From positions 2,958,001 to 3,022,000 of the forward strand of contig NZ_CP044125.1 in the NCBI RefSeq assembly GCF_016864575.1: DNA of 64,000 nt, in the 5' to 3' direction. Made by a program: the position numbers and the translations under genes. How positions within the stretch are numbered: position 1 is the first letter of the stretch; the number at the start of each line of letters is the position of its first letter. This stretch comes from Rhizobium sp. BG4 (GTDB lineage: Bacteria > Pseudomonadota > Alphaproteobacteria > Rhizobiales > Rhizobiaceae). Below are positions 26,720 through 35,564 of this stretch, piece after piece. Below the pieces are notes generated by a model. The model searched no databases. It was not told the origin of the DNA and saw nothing but the letters and a program-made list of their open reading frames with translations.

Positions 26720-28153
26720 ATGGCATCGACTGCAATCCTCGTCGGAAACGCTACCTATGCTAGTGAAAACGATCTGCCTTGCGGTCGCAACGACGTGATG
26801 GCAATGCGAGAGTTGCTGGCTGCGACAGGTCGCTTCGAGAAAATTATCGATTGTTTCGATTTCGATGCGGACTCTATGCGTGAGGCTGTAAGAGCTGCGC
26901 TACCTGCTGAAGAGAAGCAGGATGAGGTATTCTTTTATTTTTCCGGCCATGGTTCGCAGCTAGATGGCAACTTCTACTATTGTGGAACCAAATTCGATTC
27001 GCGGCGACCGAACGACACGGGGATGTCGCACGCGGAGCTTCACGGCCTTTTTCGATCGGCTTCGCCGACAACCTTGGTCGTAGTGATCGATGCTTGTTAT
27101 TCGGGCATGCCTCTAATCAAGAAGGATCTTCCACCTCCCCCGCTCGTAAGCGAGGGTTTCAAAAACGTGTTCCAGTTCGCTTCGTCGATGTATGACCAGC
27201 CTTCGATGGGGGGCGAGACGCTCAGCGATTATACCCAGGCTTTCATAGAGGCGAGCATCAAGAAAACAGACGGCGCGGTCTACTATACGGACGTCTCGAA
27301 CATCCTGCGCGACAGCTTCATCAACAACGACGGTCAAACGCCGTTTTTCGTATATCAGGGAACGGGCCGCGAGACGCTGGTCGACGACGCCAAAAAGTTG
27401 GATGAATTTCGAGTTGCGATAGCATCGCGCCTAGGTGCAACTCGTCAGCCAATTGAGGATGTTGGCGCCGAAGACGACATTGCGGTCGATCTGCCCGAGC
27501 CGCCCACAGCACTGCAACTACTGTTAGCCGCCGAGGAAAGAATAGGCTCGGCCGACCAAACGAAAAAGCTAATCGCCTCCCTTTTTGATGGTGTTAAGGC
27601 GAGAGCAAAATTCGTTGATTTCACCGAGCTTTTTGAAACCGAAGTCACTGAGAAAGCGCATTATGACGAGCCTACGATCGAGGAATTCATGATCCGAGTC
27701 CTGTCGCGGGAAAAGCGGCCGGACAGACTGGTTACTGCAGAAGTCAAAATGAAGAAGCGAAAGCCGACGCCTTTGGAAACATTGAGTGCCGGATTCATGG
27801 CGGCCTGGAACCAGGACTACATCGAACAGTTTGATCTTAGGCTGAACTGCTCGCTCGAACGTGCGCAGCTTACGTTGAAGCTCACTCCGAGGTTCCGGAC
27901 GCTTCAGCGCCTCACGCTGGTATTGAGTTGCGCACCTAGCCTTGAGCATTGTTACGTGTTTGAAATGGTGACAACTCACCCGCGAACCGACTGGGACTCG
28001 TTTGATACCGAAGGCGAACAGGCTGTGCGGCGGTGGTATAAATTAGGCTGGGACGAGGGGCCGGCATCGCTGGTGGAAAAGGTGGCAGAAGGCTTGCTGG
28101 CCGCCGTGAAAAAGCATGTTGAGGAAATGACCAAGCGGCTCGCAAGCGAATAA
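26720..28153 (+). CDS. Caspase-like (peptidase C14) protein
   Basis: 477 residues from ATG 26720 (GGAG six bases upstream; an ATG at 26699 is possible). The caspase core fills residues 1-215: AILVGNATY, catalytic His77 in YFSGHGSQ and Cys126 in VVVIDACYSG. The C-terminal 250 residues are unlike known caspase partners and include a Lys-rich linker (VKMKKRKPTP) and a beta-rich end (LTLKLTPRFRTLQRLTLVLS). Prokaryotic caspases act as regulated proteases, several in abortive-infection defence. No gasdermin or STAND partner is adjacent. Confidence 0.88.
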   Translation: MASTAILVGNATYASENDLPCGRNDVMAMRELLAATGRFEKIIDCFDFDADSMREAVRAALPAEEKQDEVFFYFSGHGSQLDGNFYYCGTKFDSRRPNDTGMSHAELHGLFRSASPTTLVVVIDACYSGMPLIKKDLPPPPLVSEGFKNVFQFASSMYDQPSMGGETLSDYTQAFIEASIKKTDGAVYYTDVSNILRDSFINNDGQTPFFVYQGTGRETLVDDAKKLDEFRVAIASRLGATRQPIEDVGAEDDIAVDLPEPPTALQLLLAAEERIGSADQTKKLIASLFDGVKARAKFVDFTELFETEVTEKAHYDEPTIEEFMIRVLSREKRPDRLVTAEVKMKKRKPTPLETLSAGFMAAWNQDYIEQFDLRLNCSLERAQLTLKLTPRFRTLQRLTLVLSCAPSLEHCYVFEMVTTHPRTDWDSFDTEGEQAVRRWYKLGWDEGPASLVEKVAEGLLAAVKKHVEEMTKRLASE

Positions 28154-28265
28154 TGTGCTATTGCTTGAGGCGAGGCCGCTGCCGTTCGCTTCCTCAGAAA
28201 GCACTTCTACATTTCAAATCTACAGGTGCCGAGTCTCCCCTCTCGCCGTCGCAAAATTGGCTTTG

Positions 28266-30164
28266 CTATGTCTTCATTTCCTCTGGGGGTAGAAGCATGT
28301 CTTCCGGTTCCTTATCCTGATCATAATGCCGGATCAGTTCCTGGATCGACTTGATCGCCATCGCATTGTGCGGATCGGGCCATTTCTCGATCTCGGCGAA
28401 AACGGCGGTGCATACATTGCGAGCCCACTCAATCTCCGGAAATAGCGGGCTGTTTCGTCCGACGTAATGGTAGCGGTATGCAAGAAGCTTGATGCCCGCA
28501 TTGAGCTCGGGAACATCCTTTGCCATGAATGCCACAAGTCTTTCCGGGGGGATCTTTGCGAGCACGGGCTTGGTGGAGAACTCATAATCGTCCTGTCGAA
28601 TAAAGGCGAACAGGGCGTCGTGGTCACCGGCTTCTGCCCTCGCTAGGATGTCTTCTGTTCGGGACTGCAGATTCTCGTCGGCCGCAGCCTGAGATTTCGA
28701 AACGAGGTATTTCAATATCCGCTGAAACTCGTCCGTTTCGCGTGAATAAAAGCCAAGGCTCCCAAAGCTGTCGAAGTTTGTCGAGAAGCGATCAAGCTGA
28801 CGCTGTTCGAGCCGATCCTCGCCGACAACGTCGTCGATATAACCTTGGAAGAATTCAACGATGTCAACGTTGCCGACTAGGCTGTGGTCGCCGGCGTCCG
28901 CTTGCCGGATGACGAGCCCCGCCGCCTGTAGAATTTCCCCGTACCTGGCATACGCCCGTCGAGCAAGTTCTTCCTTTAGATCCTCAATGGCCTGCTCGGT
29001 TTCGGCGATGGATCGCTCGTGGCTCTGCCACAGGCGGCGCCACGAGGGTTCCTTGTACTCCTTTCCAAAACCGAACTGCGACTTGATCCAAGCATTCAGT
29101 TCTTCGCGATCGAGTACGCCGCTCTGCTCGAATCCTTGGATGAACGCATAGTCGATCGGAGGAGCGTCTATCGGCAGCGATGCGAAAGTGTCCGAGAAGT
29201 CTTTCGCCTGCTGCAGTTGAGGGGCCATCGGCTCCTCCTTGTTGCGGCCAATGGATCGGGCGGCCAATGTCATTGAGAGGCCGGGAAGCCTACCCAACGC
29301 CTCGGAGCTTAACAGGCCGGCGCGCATCCAGAGGGTGGTCGCGACCACGATGTCTACCGTCTTGGCGACGTGATCGTGATGTTTGGAAATGTCGCCGTCC
29401 GCCAGGAGGCAGTCTGCAAAGGCGAACGCATTGTGCATCGCCCAGCTCAGGTTGCGCAGGTTTTTTACCTTAGAAGCCTGTGCGATCTCCAGCAAGGCGT
29501 CACGGTGTTCTCCAATTAGCAGTTTGGCTGCGCCACCGGGCTGGCCCTTGATCGAATTCTCGATAACGCTTGCGAGGTCGGCTTCGATCGTTGCTCTTCT
29601 ACCTACGATCTTTTCGTTCTGGTCCTTCCAAATGCCCGTGTCGATCAGCTTCGTCAGTTTGGTCTCGTCTGTCACAAGTATCACCTTGCGACCGTGCTCA
29701 GCGATGAGAGAGTTCACCAGTCCCATGACCTCGCCAAAGGCCTCCTTTTCAACGCGCTCGAGATCGTCGAACACGAAGACGAAGTCGTTCAGCCGCTTGA
29801 TCGCCTTCTTCCCGATCTTCTCGACCGCGCTTTTCGTTGCATCCTTCACACGCAAGAATTCTCCAATGCCGAGCGCAATCGTGCCTGCAATCGTCCCTGC
29901 CACTGCTTCCGCCGGGCAGGCCGTCTTGTAGATCCGCATTTCGACTTCGCTGGCGGATGACACTCCGAACAGGCTGACAAAAAGAAACGGGACATGGTTG
30001 CGCTCTTCCGCCTGGATTCTGCGGATCCGGTCGGGCTCATAGATTTTTTGCAGGAAGAAAGTCTTTCCGCTGCCCCAGCTCCCTTCGATCAGTACCGCAT
30101 GAGGCACCGCAAGCTTGTCTACGTCCAGGTAGGCGTCGAGAACCCGTGTTGCATGCTCGTTCAT
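28266..30164 (-). CDS. KAP-family P-loop NTPase
   Basis: 632 residues. Walker A GSWGSGKTF at 28-36 and Walker B FVFVFDDLERVEKEAF near 150, preceded by the basic helix KKAIKRLNDF and a weak hydrophobic stretch (AVAGTIAGTIALGIG near 90-105) of the kind inserted in KAP NTPases at the membrane. The C-terminal half is helical. KAP NTPases occur in several phage-defence modules, acting as STAND-like switches (family knowledge). The upstream gene on the same strand, 39 bases away, is DUF5677-like, so the pair is probably one operon. Confidence 0.87.
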   Translation of the reverse strand: MNEHATRVLDAYLDVDKLAVPHAVLIEGSWGSGKTFFLQKIYEPDRIRRIQAEERNHVPFLFVSLFGVSSASEVEMRIYKTACPAEAVAGTIAGTIALGIGEFLRVKDATKSAVEKIGKKAIKRLNDFVFVFDDLERVEKEAFGEVMGLVNSLIAEHGRKVILVTDETKLTKLIDTGIWKDQNEKIVGRRATIEADLASVIENSIKGQPGGAAKLLIGEHRDALLEIAQASKVKNLRNLSWAMHNAFAFADCLLADGDISKHHDHVAKTVDIVVATTLWMRAGLLSSEALGRLPGLSMTLAARSIGRNKEEPMAPQLQQAKDFSDTFASLPIDAPPIDYAFIQGFEQSGVLDREELNAWIKSQFGFGKEYKEPSWRRLWQSHERSIAETEQAIEDLKEELARRAYARYGEILQAAGLVIRQADAGDHSLVGNVDIVEFFQGYIDDVVGEDRLEQRQLDRFSTNFDSFGSLGFYSRETDEFQRILKYLVSKSQAAADENLQSRTEDILARAEAGDHDALFAFIRQDDYEFSTKPVLAKIPPERLVAFMAKDVPELNAGIKLLAYRYHYVGRNSPLFPEIEWARNVCTAVFAEIEKWPDPHNAMAIKSIQELIRHYDQDKEPEDMLLPPEEMKT

Positions 30165-30203
30165 CAATTCGTTTTCCTCAAAATCTTCTGGATGTCTTCG
30201 CCA

Positions 30204-30962
30204 CTATGCCGCAGGTGCCTCGCTCTTAGCGGCCTCGGCCTCCCAGATTTGTCGCATGTCAAGCCACCGGCGATACATGGTGTTCACATCGTTCTCGCAT
30301 TCCGACTTGAAGTGATGGTGTATGATCGCCGTGCTGCCGAGCAGGATCGTGTTGCAGCCATCGAGCGATGCTGACAGCGCGTTGCTGTCGGTGTCTTCGA
30401 AGATCGAGAGGTGTTGCTGGCCGTCTTCACCAGTCCGGAAGTGGCGGTTGATCAGCGCGCGGACATTGTTGTGGCTCTCATTGCAGAGGCTGTTGTAAAT
30501 CGACCTATACTCGTTCGTCAGTCCGGCGAGCTGGAAGCGGTCGAAGACGCTGAGTGTGGACGGGAGCCTTGCTGCCTCGGCCTTATGGTGGGCCAGGCGC
30601 TTCGAGGCCTCCTCGTTGCCACTGAACGAGGCAAGGTAAGGATTGCCGCCTTTCACTCCAGCTTCGGCAAGCTTGATCCACTGCCTATGAAATTCGCCCA
30701 TCATCATGTCACGGTAGCCAGGATCGGCTGCAAGGTTTTTCAAGTCCACATAGGCTTCGAGAGCAGCTCTCAGAATTACATCGACGCCTGCCGACATGCC
30801 TCTCTGCCGTAGCACGATGATACTGTCTATCTGCTCGATGATCGTCGCATACAGAGATAGGAGAAGAAGGTTAGGAGATATCGTCCTACTATATTTGACG
30901 TTGGGCAGAATGCGCACGACCTCGTCGCGCACGTCCATCAGAAAATCTAGCATTCCTATCAC
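30204..30962 (-). CDS. DUF5677-like helical protein, partner of KAP NTPase
   Basis: 252 residues from GTG 30962 (GGAG eight bases upstream). All-helical; LRAALEAYVDLKNLAADPGY and the later NSLCNESHNNVRALINRH match the DUF5677 pattern of conserved Glu and SHN(N). Function unknown; related HEPN-like helical proteins are often RNases, and the N-E-S-H-N run is compatible with that (inference). First gene of a two-gene unit with the KAP NTPase. Confidence 0.72.
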   Translation of the reverse strand: MIGMLDFLMDVRDEVVRILPNVKYSRTISPNLLLLSLYATIIEQIDSIIVLRQRGMSAGVDVILRAALEAYVDLKNLAADPGYRDMMMGEFHRQWIKLAEAGVKGGNPYLASFSGNEEASKRLAHHKAEAARLPSTLSVFDRFQLAGLTNEYRSIYNSLCNESHNNVRALINRHFRTGEDGQQHLSIFEDTDSNALSASLDGCNTILLGSTAIIHHHFKSECENDVNTMYRRWLDMRQIWEAEAAKSEAPAA

Positions 30963-31000
30963 GCGGGTGTCTCCGGTCTGCCGGAAGGCAGTAACTGTGC

Positions 31001-31774
31001 TTAGCCAAAAAGATCCGGTTCCTTCATCAGCTCGCCTGTCTTGTCGATGATGGTGGAGCCATACGGTTCGCGAGAGGTGATCCGGATTGCATCGTTCGGC
31101 GCCGACCGGGCAAGATGCTGGGCCTCATCCCAATGCGCGCGCATCCAGATGTCGGTCTCTTCTTTGGTCAGCAGCAGGACTGGCATTGCCTTCTCGTGGA
31201 TCGGAGCGACGACCTCGTTCGGATCAGTGGTGAGAAACCCATAGAGGTCGTCGGTGGTCATGCCGTCCTTGACCTTCCGGACGCTTTTCCAGCCGGGGAC
31301 ATGCACACCTGCGAAAAACATCAGCTCGCTGCTTTCGTTCCTACCGAACCATGCGTTCGGCGTGCCGCCGTGTTCCTTGCTGGATGGGTCCGGCTCGGCG
31401 AACGTCGTGACCGGGACGATGCAACGGTGCTCGATGCCGAACCACCTACGCCAATGAGGGAGGTTCAGCTTGCGCACGTTGGTGACACCGCGATCCGGTT
31501 CCATGCGGATCAGCTCGTCCATATCGATAGCCTTGCCTTTGGCCGCGAGTTTGGCAGCGCGGGTTTCGGCGGCTTTCTTCTGGACAAACACCGGGGAGGG
31601 CAGGCCCCAACGGGCGTGGACGAGCTGTTTCCGGCCATCGGTAGTGTTGCGGACGATGGGGGCGAACTGATCAGGGTTGACCTGATACGCGGGCATCAGA
31701 TTCACCAGACTTTCGACATCGGACGCCCATTTGGTGATCCAATCGCGATCTTCCATCCTGTAGAGATTGCACAT
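31001..31774 (-). CDS. SRAP / HMCES-like abasic-site protein
   Basis: 257 residues. MCNLYRM at the start places the catalytic Cys2, which forms a covalent link to abasic sites in single-stranded DNA. Further family signatures are the Asn in the PAYQVNPDQ block, HARWGLPSP, and the histidine in AMPVLLLTKEE...WMRAHWD. It protects stalled replication sites. Such genes are common as extra copies on rhizobial replicons. Confidence 0.93.
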   Translation of the reverse strand: MCNLYRMEDRDWITKWASDVESLVNLMPAYQVNPDQFAPIVRNTTDGRKQLVHARWGLPSPVFVQKKAAETRAAKLAAKGKAIDMDELIRMEPDRGVTNVRKLNLPHWRRWFGIEHRCIVPVTTFAEPDPSSKEHGGTPNAWFGRNESSELMFFAGVHVPGWKSVRKVKDGMTTDDLYGFLTTDPNEVVAPIHEKAMPVLLLTKEETDIWMRAHWDEAQHLARSAPNDAIRITSREPYGSTIIDKTGELMKEPDLFG

Positions 31775-31849
31775 GCACTGCGATCCTCCATTGGGCTCAA
31801 AGCTACTGTAGTCCGATAGTCATGCCAACCGCTCGCTGACCTGAGGCCA

Positions 31850-32371
31850 TCATCGCAACATCTTCTGATAGATAAAGAAATTGTCCTTCACATTGTCGCA
31901 CCGCTTGCACCTTAGGCACCGCGCGATGTCCCCCGTCCATGTCTCGGGCGTGTAAATCTTGCGGAGCGCTTTGATATCGACGTTCCTGAAATGGCCGCAC
32001 TTGCAGAATCCGGACAGCACATACCACTCAGGGATGTCTTGAAGCTTCATCTCTGGCAAGCGATGAGCTTCCGGAGGGAACTTGAGGAATTCGAGCCGGG
32101 AAGGGACCTTGTTGAGCGGCTCATAGGCATTCAGCGGAATTTCGAGACGGCACCTATTGTAGTCGCTTCGGTCGACACGGTCGCATTTAAGTGCCCGGGC
32201 GATTGCAACGGGCGCAGAATCGACGCTGACGTCCCCGATGCGGTCGACGATGCTGTTGACCCTAAAAACCTTTCGGATGGAGCAGGACGCGCAGCGCACA
32301 GCGACCGAATGGTCTCGGTAGTGAGAGAGCCACCGCATGCTGTTGCGCCAGTAAGCTGTCCGATCTTCCAT
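31850..32371 (-). CDS. Small zinc-cluster protein, unknown
   Basis: 173 residues from ATG 32371. Cys pairs CASC near residue 27, then CKCGH and CLRCKRC near the C-terminus, could bind one or two zinc ions. Basic overall. No family recognised; this type is seen as a single-copy accessory gene in rhizobia. Its 5' end faces the small gene at 32480 on the opposite strand. Confidence 0.68.
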   Translation of the reverse strand: MEDRTAYWRNSMRWLSHYRDHSVAVRCASCSIRKVFRVNSIVDRIGDVSVDSAPVAIARALKCDRVDRSDYNRCRLEIPLNAYEPLNKVPSRLEFLKFPPEAHRLPEMKLQDIPEWYVLSGFCKCGHFRNVDIKALRKIYTPETWTGDIARCLRCKRCDNVKDNFFIYQKMLR

Positions 32372-32479
32372 ATCCCTGTTTTGAAACAAAAAGAGAACAA
32401 AGGCAAGATTTTCCCAGCTGCGATTGCCAGCGATTGGAAGATCGAATTGGGGAACTGCGCGCCACAGCCGGAGTCATCC

Positions 32480-32734
32480 ATGGCAACACACGGAGAAACG
32501 CCGATGCAGTTCCCATCACCTGCCAACGAAAGTCCGACCCAGCGCTTCGAGCAAGCGAAATCGATCGCTAGGGATGCTTTCGATGAGCTGATTGCCTCTG
32601 CAAACCAAGCTTGCTGGAGCACCGAGGAAATCACCGTGGCGCTCGTCGAAGCCGCGCACTTCCTGAGGGATGCAAACCATGCAGACCCTGATCCCGCAGA
32701 TGATCACCCAATGTTGCTAACTAATTCCGGATGA
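32480..32734 (+). CDS. Small acidic helical protein, unknown
   Basis: 84 residues from ATG 32480 (MATHGETPMQ). Helical centre (QRFEQAKSIARDAFDELIAS, then ITVALVEAAHFLRDA) and an acidic Asp/Pro tail. This composition matches short hypothetical proteins common in rhizobia. No partner is evident. Confidence 0.6.
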   Translation: MATHGETPMQFPSPANESPTQRFEQAKSIARDAFDELIASANQACWSTEEITVALVEAAHFLRDANHADPDPADDHPMLLTNSG

Positions 32735-32762
32735 TTGGCCTGCCTAGGATAAACGCTGGAGT

Positions 32763-33863
32763 TCAGAAGGGAATCCTGCTGTCTTCGTCGGCATCAAAAG
32801 GGGATATCACTCTCACCGAAACCTCGCCGTCGACGACTTCAAACGAAGATGCTTCGCCAACGATGTGGTGGCGCCGTGCTATGCGCTGAGCGACTTCGGT
32901 AAATGGACTTTCGCCTTCATTCGCTGAAGTCATCAGCCCAGCCTCGGTGTAGTATGCGATCAGCCTGTTCAGCGTCCCGCGGGAAACCGAGAACAAACTC
33001 GTAGTGTCTACCCACGCCAACTCGGCAGCGATGGCGGATCCGAAAGCCACGCAGGATTTCTCATGGTCGATGTGCCAGTAGTACTCGCCCTGCCAGTCGT
33101 TGTTCCGAACTTCAAGGCTCGAGAAGAGCAGGGGAAAGAACGAAATCCAAGACCCTCTGACCTTCGCCGAGCTACCCTCACGCTTCTCGCCTGATCTCGT
33201 GGTCATCGACAACGGCGTTAGCGTCAGAGTGGTCATCGCATCAGCCGCGGGGATTCGAGGCAAGGGGATGTCAACTGCGAGGTTCCCCAGAACCTCTTTG
33301 AACTTCTCGTTCTCTTTTCTCACTTCGTTCAGCTCTTCGAGAGCGTCGAAGGCCGCGATCGTGTCACCCCGTACCCAACCCGTTCGGGGCTTCGCTCGTT
33401 TTGCATGATCGAGAGCTTCGCGGACTGCGAGCTTTAGATCACCAAGGGTTTCCCACGCTTTGCGGATCCGGTCTTGTTGGGCCTCTTCTATGAATTCTTG
33501 AAGCTTCTTGCGTCCGAGATCAGTTGTTTCTGATTTCCCGGCAGCAATGTCCTCTGGTTTGCCGTGAATCATTACAAGAACCGGGATATTCCTCTCGACC
33601 GCGCACCTGAATTCCTGGTGAGTAAAGCTAAGGCCGGAATTATCGACGGTCCCGTAGCGCCCCCCGATGATGAGGATGTAATAATCGCACTCCTCGATCA
33701 GCGGCGTGATGAAATCCATCTGCTTCTGGTCGGTTGCGGGAAACGACTCCATTTGGACAGGGAAGTCTCCCATCGAGATCACCGTATCCTGAACCGCACG
33801 ACGCTCCGCCTGCAGGTCTGTGAAAGTGCTGCTGATGAAAATTTGATAACGCTTATCGGTCAC
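32763..33863 (-). CDS. DUF4062 domain protein
   Basis: 366 residues from GTG 33863, chosen because the domain begins at once (YQIFISSTFTDLQAERRAV); an in-frame upstream extension lacks the domain. The DUF4062 core (residues 4-115) has SSTFTDLQ and YYILIIGGRYGTVD, a TIR-like alpha/beta fold. A linker and a C-terminal winged-helix-like part follow (TTSLFSVSRGTLNRLIAYYT). DUF4062 proteins occur in defence regions, often as sensors or effectors, with activity not settled. No NTPase partner is adjacent. Confidence 0.83.
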   Translation of the reverse strand: MTDKRYQIFISSTFTDLQAERRAVQDTVISMGDFPVQMESFPATDQKQMDFITPLIEECDYYILIIGGRYGTVDNSGLSFTHQEFRCAVERNIPVLVMIHGKPEDIAAGKSETTDLGRKKLQEFIEEAQQDRIRKAWETLGDLKLAVREALDHAKRAKPRTGWVRGDTIAAFDALEELNEVRKENEKFKEVLGNLAVDIPLPRIPAADAMTTLTLTPLSMTTRSGEKREGSSAKVRGSWISFFPLLFSSLEVRNNDWQGEYYWHIDHEKSCVAFGSAIAAELAWVDTTSLFSVSRGTLNRLIAYYTEAGLMTSANEGESPFTEVAQRIARRHHIVGEASSFEVVDGEVSVRVISPFDADEDSRIPF

Positions 33864-34058
33864 TGTGTGCCTGCCCAGACGAATCTTCGAGACACGATAG
33901 TTGGCGGCATCAAAAAGTCTATCAGGCTGTAAGGAACACTTCCGGTATGCCTCGGTCGATCCAACTACCGCTTGCACCGCCGCGCGCTCTGGAGTCTAAG
34001 CCGCTGATACCTCGATTGGCGGAATAGGCATGCAAGCGCTTCCGGACCAGAATTGGGC

Positions 34059-34427
34059 ATGATTTCGCTTCGACGCATGTTTTGCTGGGATCACATTGTC
34101 CTCTTTGTCGCCGCGGCACTGGCGATCTCGGGGCTTTCTGTGATTCCCTCAAGCGAGTATCTAAAGGATCCCGGCAACATCGCCAGCCGCATAATGCTCG
34201 CGGACACGTCGGCGGCACAACTCACATCGTGCGTCTACGTTTCGAACGAAGAACAGCATAACGATGGAACCATATCTCAGGATCATGCGGCGCCGTGCCA
34301 GGCGACCGCCATTCTGAGCTGGCAGATTCAAACCTTCCAGCAGGTGCAGCGGATATTCATCCCCAGCGAACAGACTGAACTCGTTCCTCCGGCAATATCG
34401 TCCCCGCACAGACCTCCTATAGCCTGA
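34059..34427 (+). CDS. Small exported or membrane-anchored protein
   Basis: 122 residues from ATG 34059. N-terminal hydrophobic helix (about 12-28, IVLFVAAALAISGLSVI) of signal-anchor type, then a polar segment with two cysteines (LTSCVYV, HAAPCQATA). Two other exported short proteins in this region (39325, 46353) share the plan. Not recognised as a family. Orientation matches the CheR-like gene downstream. Confidence 0.5.
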   Translation: MISLRRMFCWDHIVLFVAAALAISGLSVIPSSEYLKDPGNIASRIMLADTSAAQLTSCVYVSNEEQHNDGTISQDHAAPCQATAILSWQIQTFQQVQRIFIPSEQTELVPPAISSPHRPPIA

Positions 34428-34551
34428 CTCCCAATATGCCTCGTCGTGGATCGGCCTCCGCTCGTTCGGATCGGACGCCGCGTCCTCACATCTCAATAAG
34501 GTTCCTCGCCAGTCCGTGAAATCGGCGGCAGCGGGAACGTGGGAGTCGAAC

Positions 34552-35523
34552 ATGAATACGTCCAACACACAGAGAATCCTGCCGCGCATCTTGCGTCGCT
34601 GCGGTCGACTGACATGGAAGCTTCTTCCAGAACCAGCCCAAAACACAAAGTTGCTACGGCGGGTCGGAAGATGGATCTATCGGCATTTCACATCGAAAAC
34701 GATGCGCTTCCAGTCCCACTATACGCAGTTCATGCGCAATCCGTCGCTGGTCGGCACCGTGGCCCATCTTGCTGTCGAACGTGCCGCTTCGCGCCCGTTG
34801 CGGATGACCTCGATAGGCTGCAGCACCGGAGCCGAACTGTACTCGGTGATCGCAATGGTCCGCTCGGCGGCCCCGGACGCCAGAATTCAAGCTTTCGGAA
34901 TCGATCTCGCTTCCGATGTGGTCGATGCGGCCAGGAACGGTGTCTACTGGCCTGGCAAAAGTAGCGCCACCAATTCGGTCTTCGAAAGCGGGCGCCCGGA
35001 GGTGCTGGTTCATGAGGCGCCTGGTTTGCTGAACATTCTCTATCCGCAGGCCGACGGTTCGTTGCACGTCCGTGCGCATCTGAAGAAGGATGTGGAATGG
35101 TTGGTCTCCGACGCGTCGGATCGCAATCTTGTCAAGCGCATCGGCCGTCAGGACGTAGTTCTCGCCAACAACGTCCTCGGGCCGATGGATGACGGGTTGG
35201 CGGCACGGTGCCTGCAGAACCTCATGACGCTCGTGCGTCCGGGCGGATATCTCGTCATTGATGGGGTCGAGCAGAATTTGAAATATCGGCTGCTGGCATC
35301 CTCGGGATTTACGCCCATCCTCTCAAACGCGAGAGAGATCTGGAATGGCGACCCCTCGAAGAAAGGGTGGCCGTGGGTGCGCTGGGGCCATGAGCCATTC
35401 TCGACGGACGAGGGCTGGCACATTCTCAAGGTCACGATCTTCCGAAACGATGCCGATGTGATCGCGGGCAGACATCCAGTCCTGGTGGCGGAGGAGGCAG
35501 TAGGCGAGCGTTACCTCGTCTGA
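34552..35523 (+). CDS. CheR-like SAM methyltransferase
   Basis: 323 residues from ATG 34552 (GGGAG upstream). A short basic N-terminal helix set, then RMTSIGCSTGAELYSVIAMV with a SAM-binding GCSTG, AFGIDLASDVVDAARNGVY, and later DVVLANNVLGPMDD and VRPGGYLVIDG, all typical of the CheR methyltransferase fold. CheR methylates chemoreceptor glutamates, but no receptor, CheB or CheA is near and the usual N-terminal CheR domain is very short, so the substrate may differ. Confidence 0.83.
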   Translation: MNTSNTQRILPRILRRCGRLTWKLLPEPAQNTKLLRRVGRWIYRHFTSKTMRFQSHYTQFMRNPSLVGTVAHLAVERAASRPLRMTSIGCSTGAELYSVIAMVRSAAPDARIQAFGIDLASDVVDAARNGVYWPGKSSATNSVFESGRPEVLVHEAPGLLNILYPQADGSLHVRAHLKKDVEWLVSDASDRNLVKRIGRQDVVLANNVLGPMDDGLAARCLQNLMTLVRPGGYLVIDGVEQNLKYRLLASSGFTPILSNAREIWNGDPSKKGWPWVRWGHEPFSTDEGWHILKVTIFRNDADVIAGRHPVLVAEEAVGERYLV

Positions 35524-35564
35524 TTGGGCAGGGCGCCGCCAAAATCGTGGCGGCGCCCGATCCT

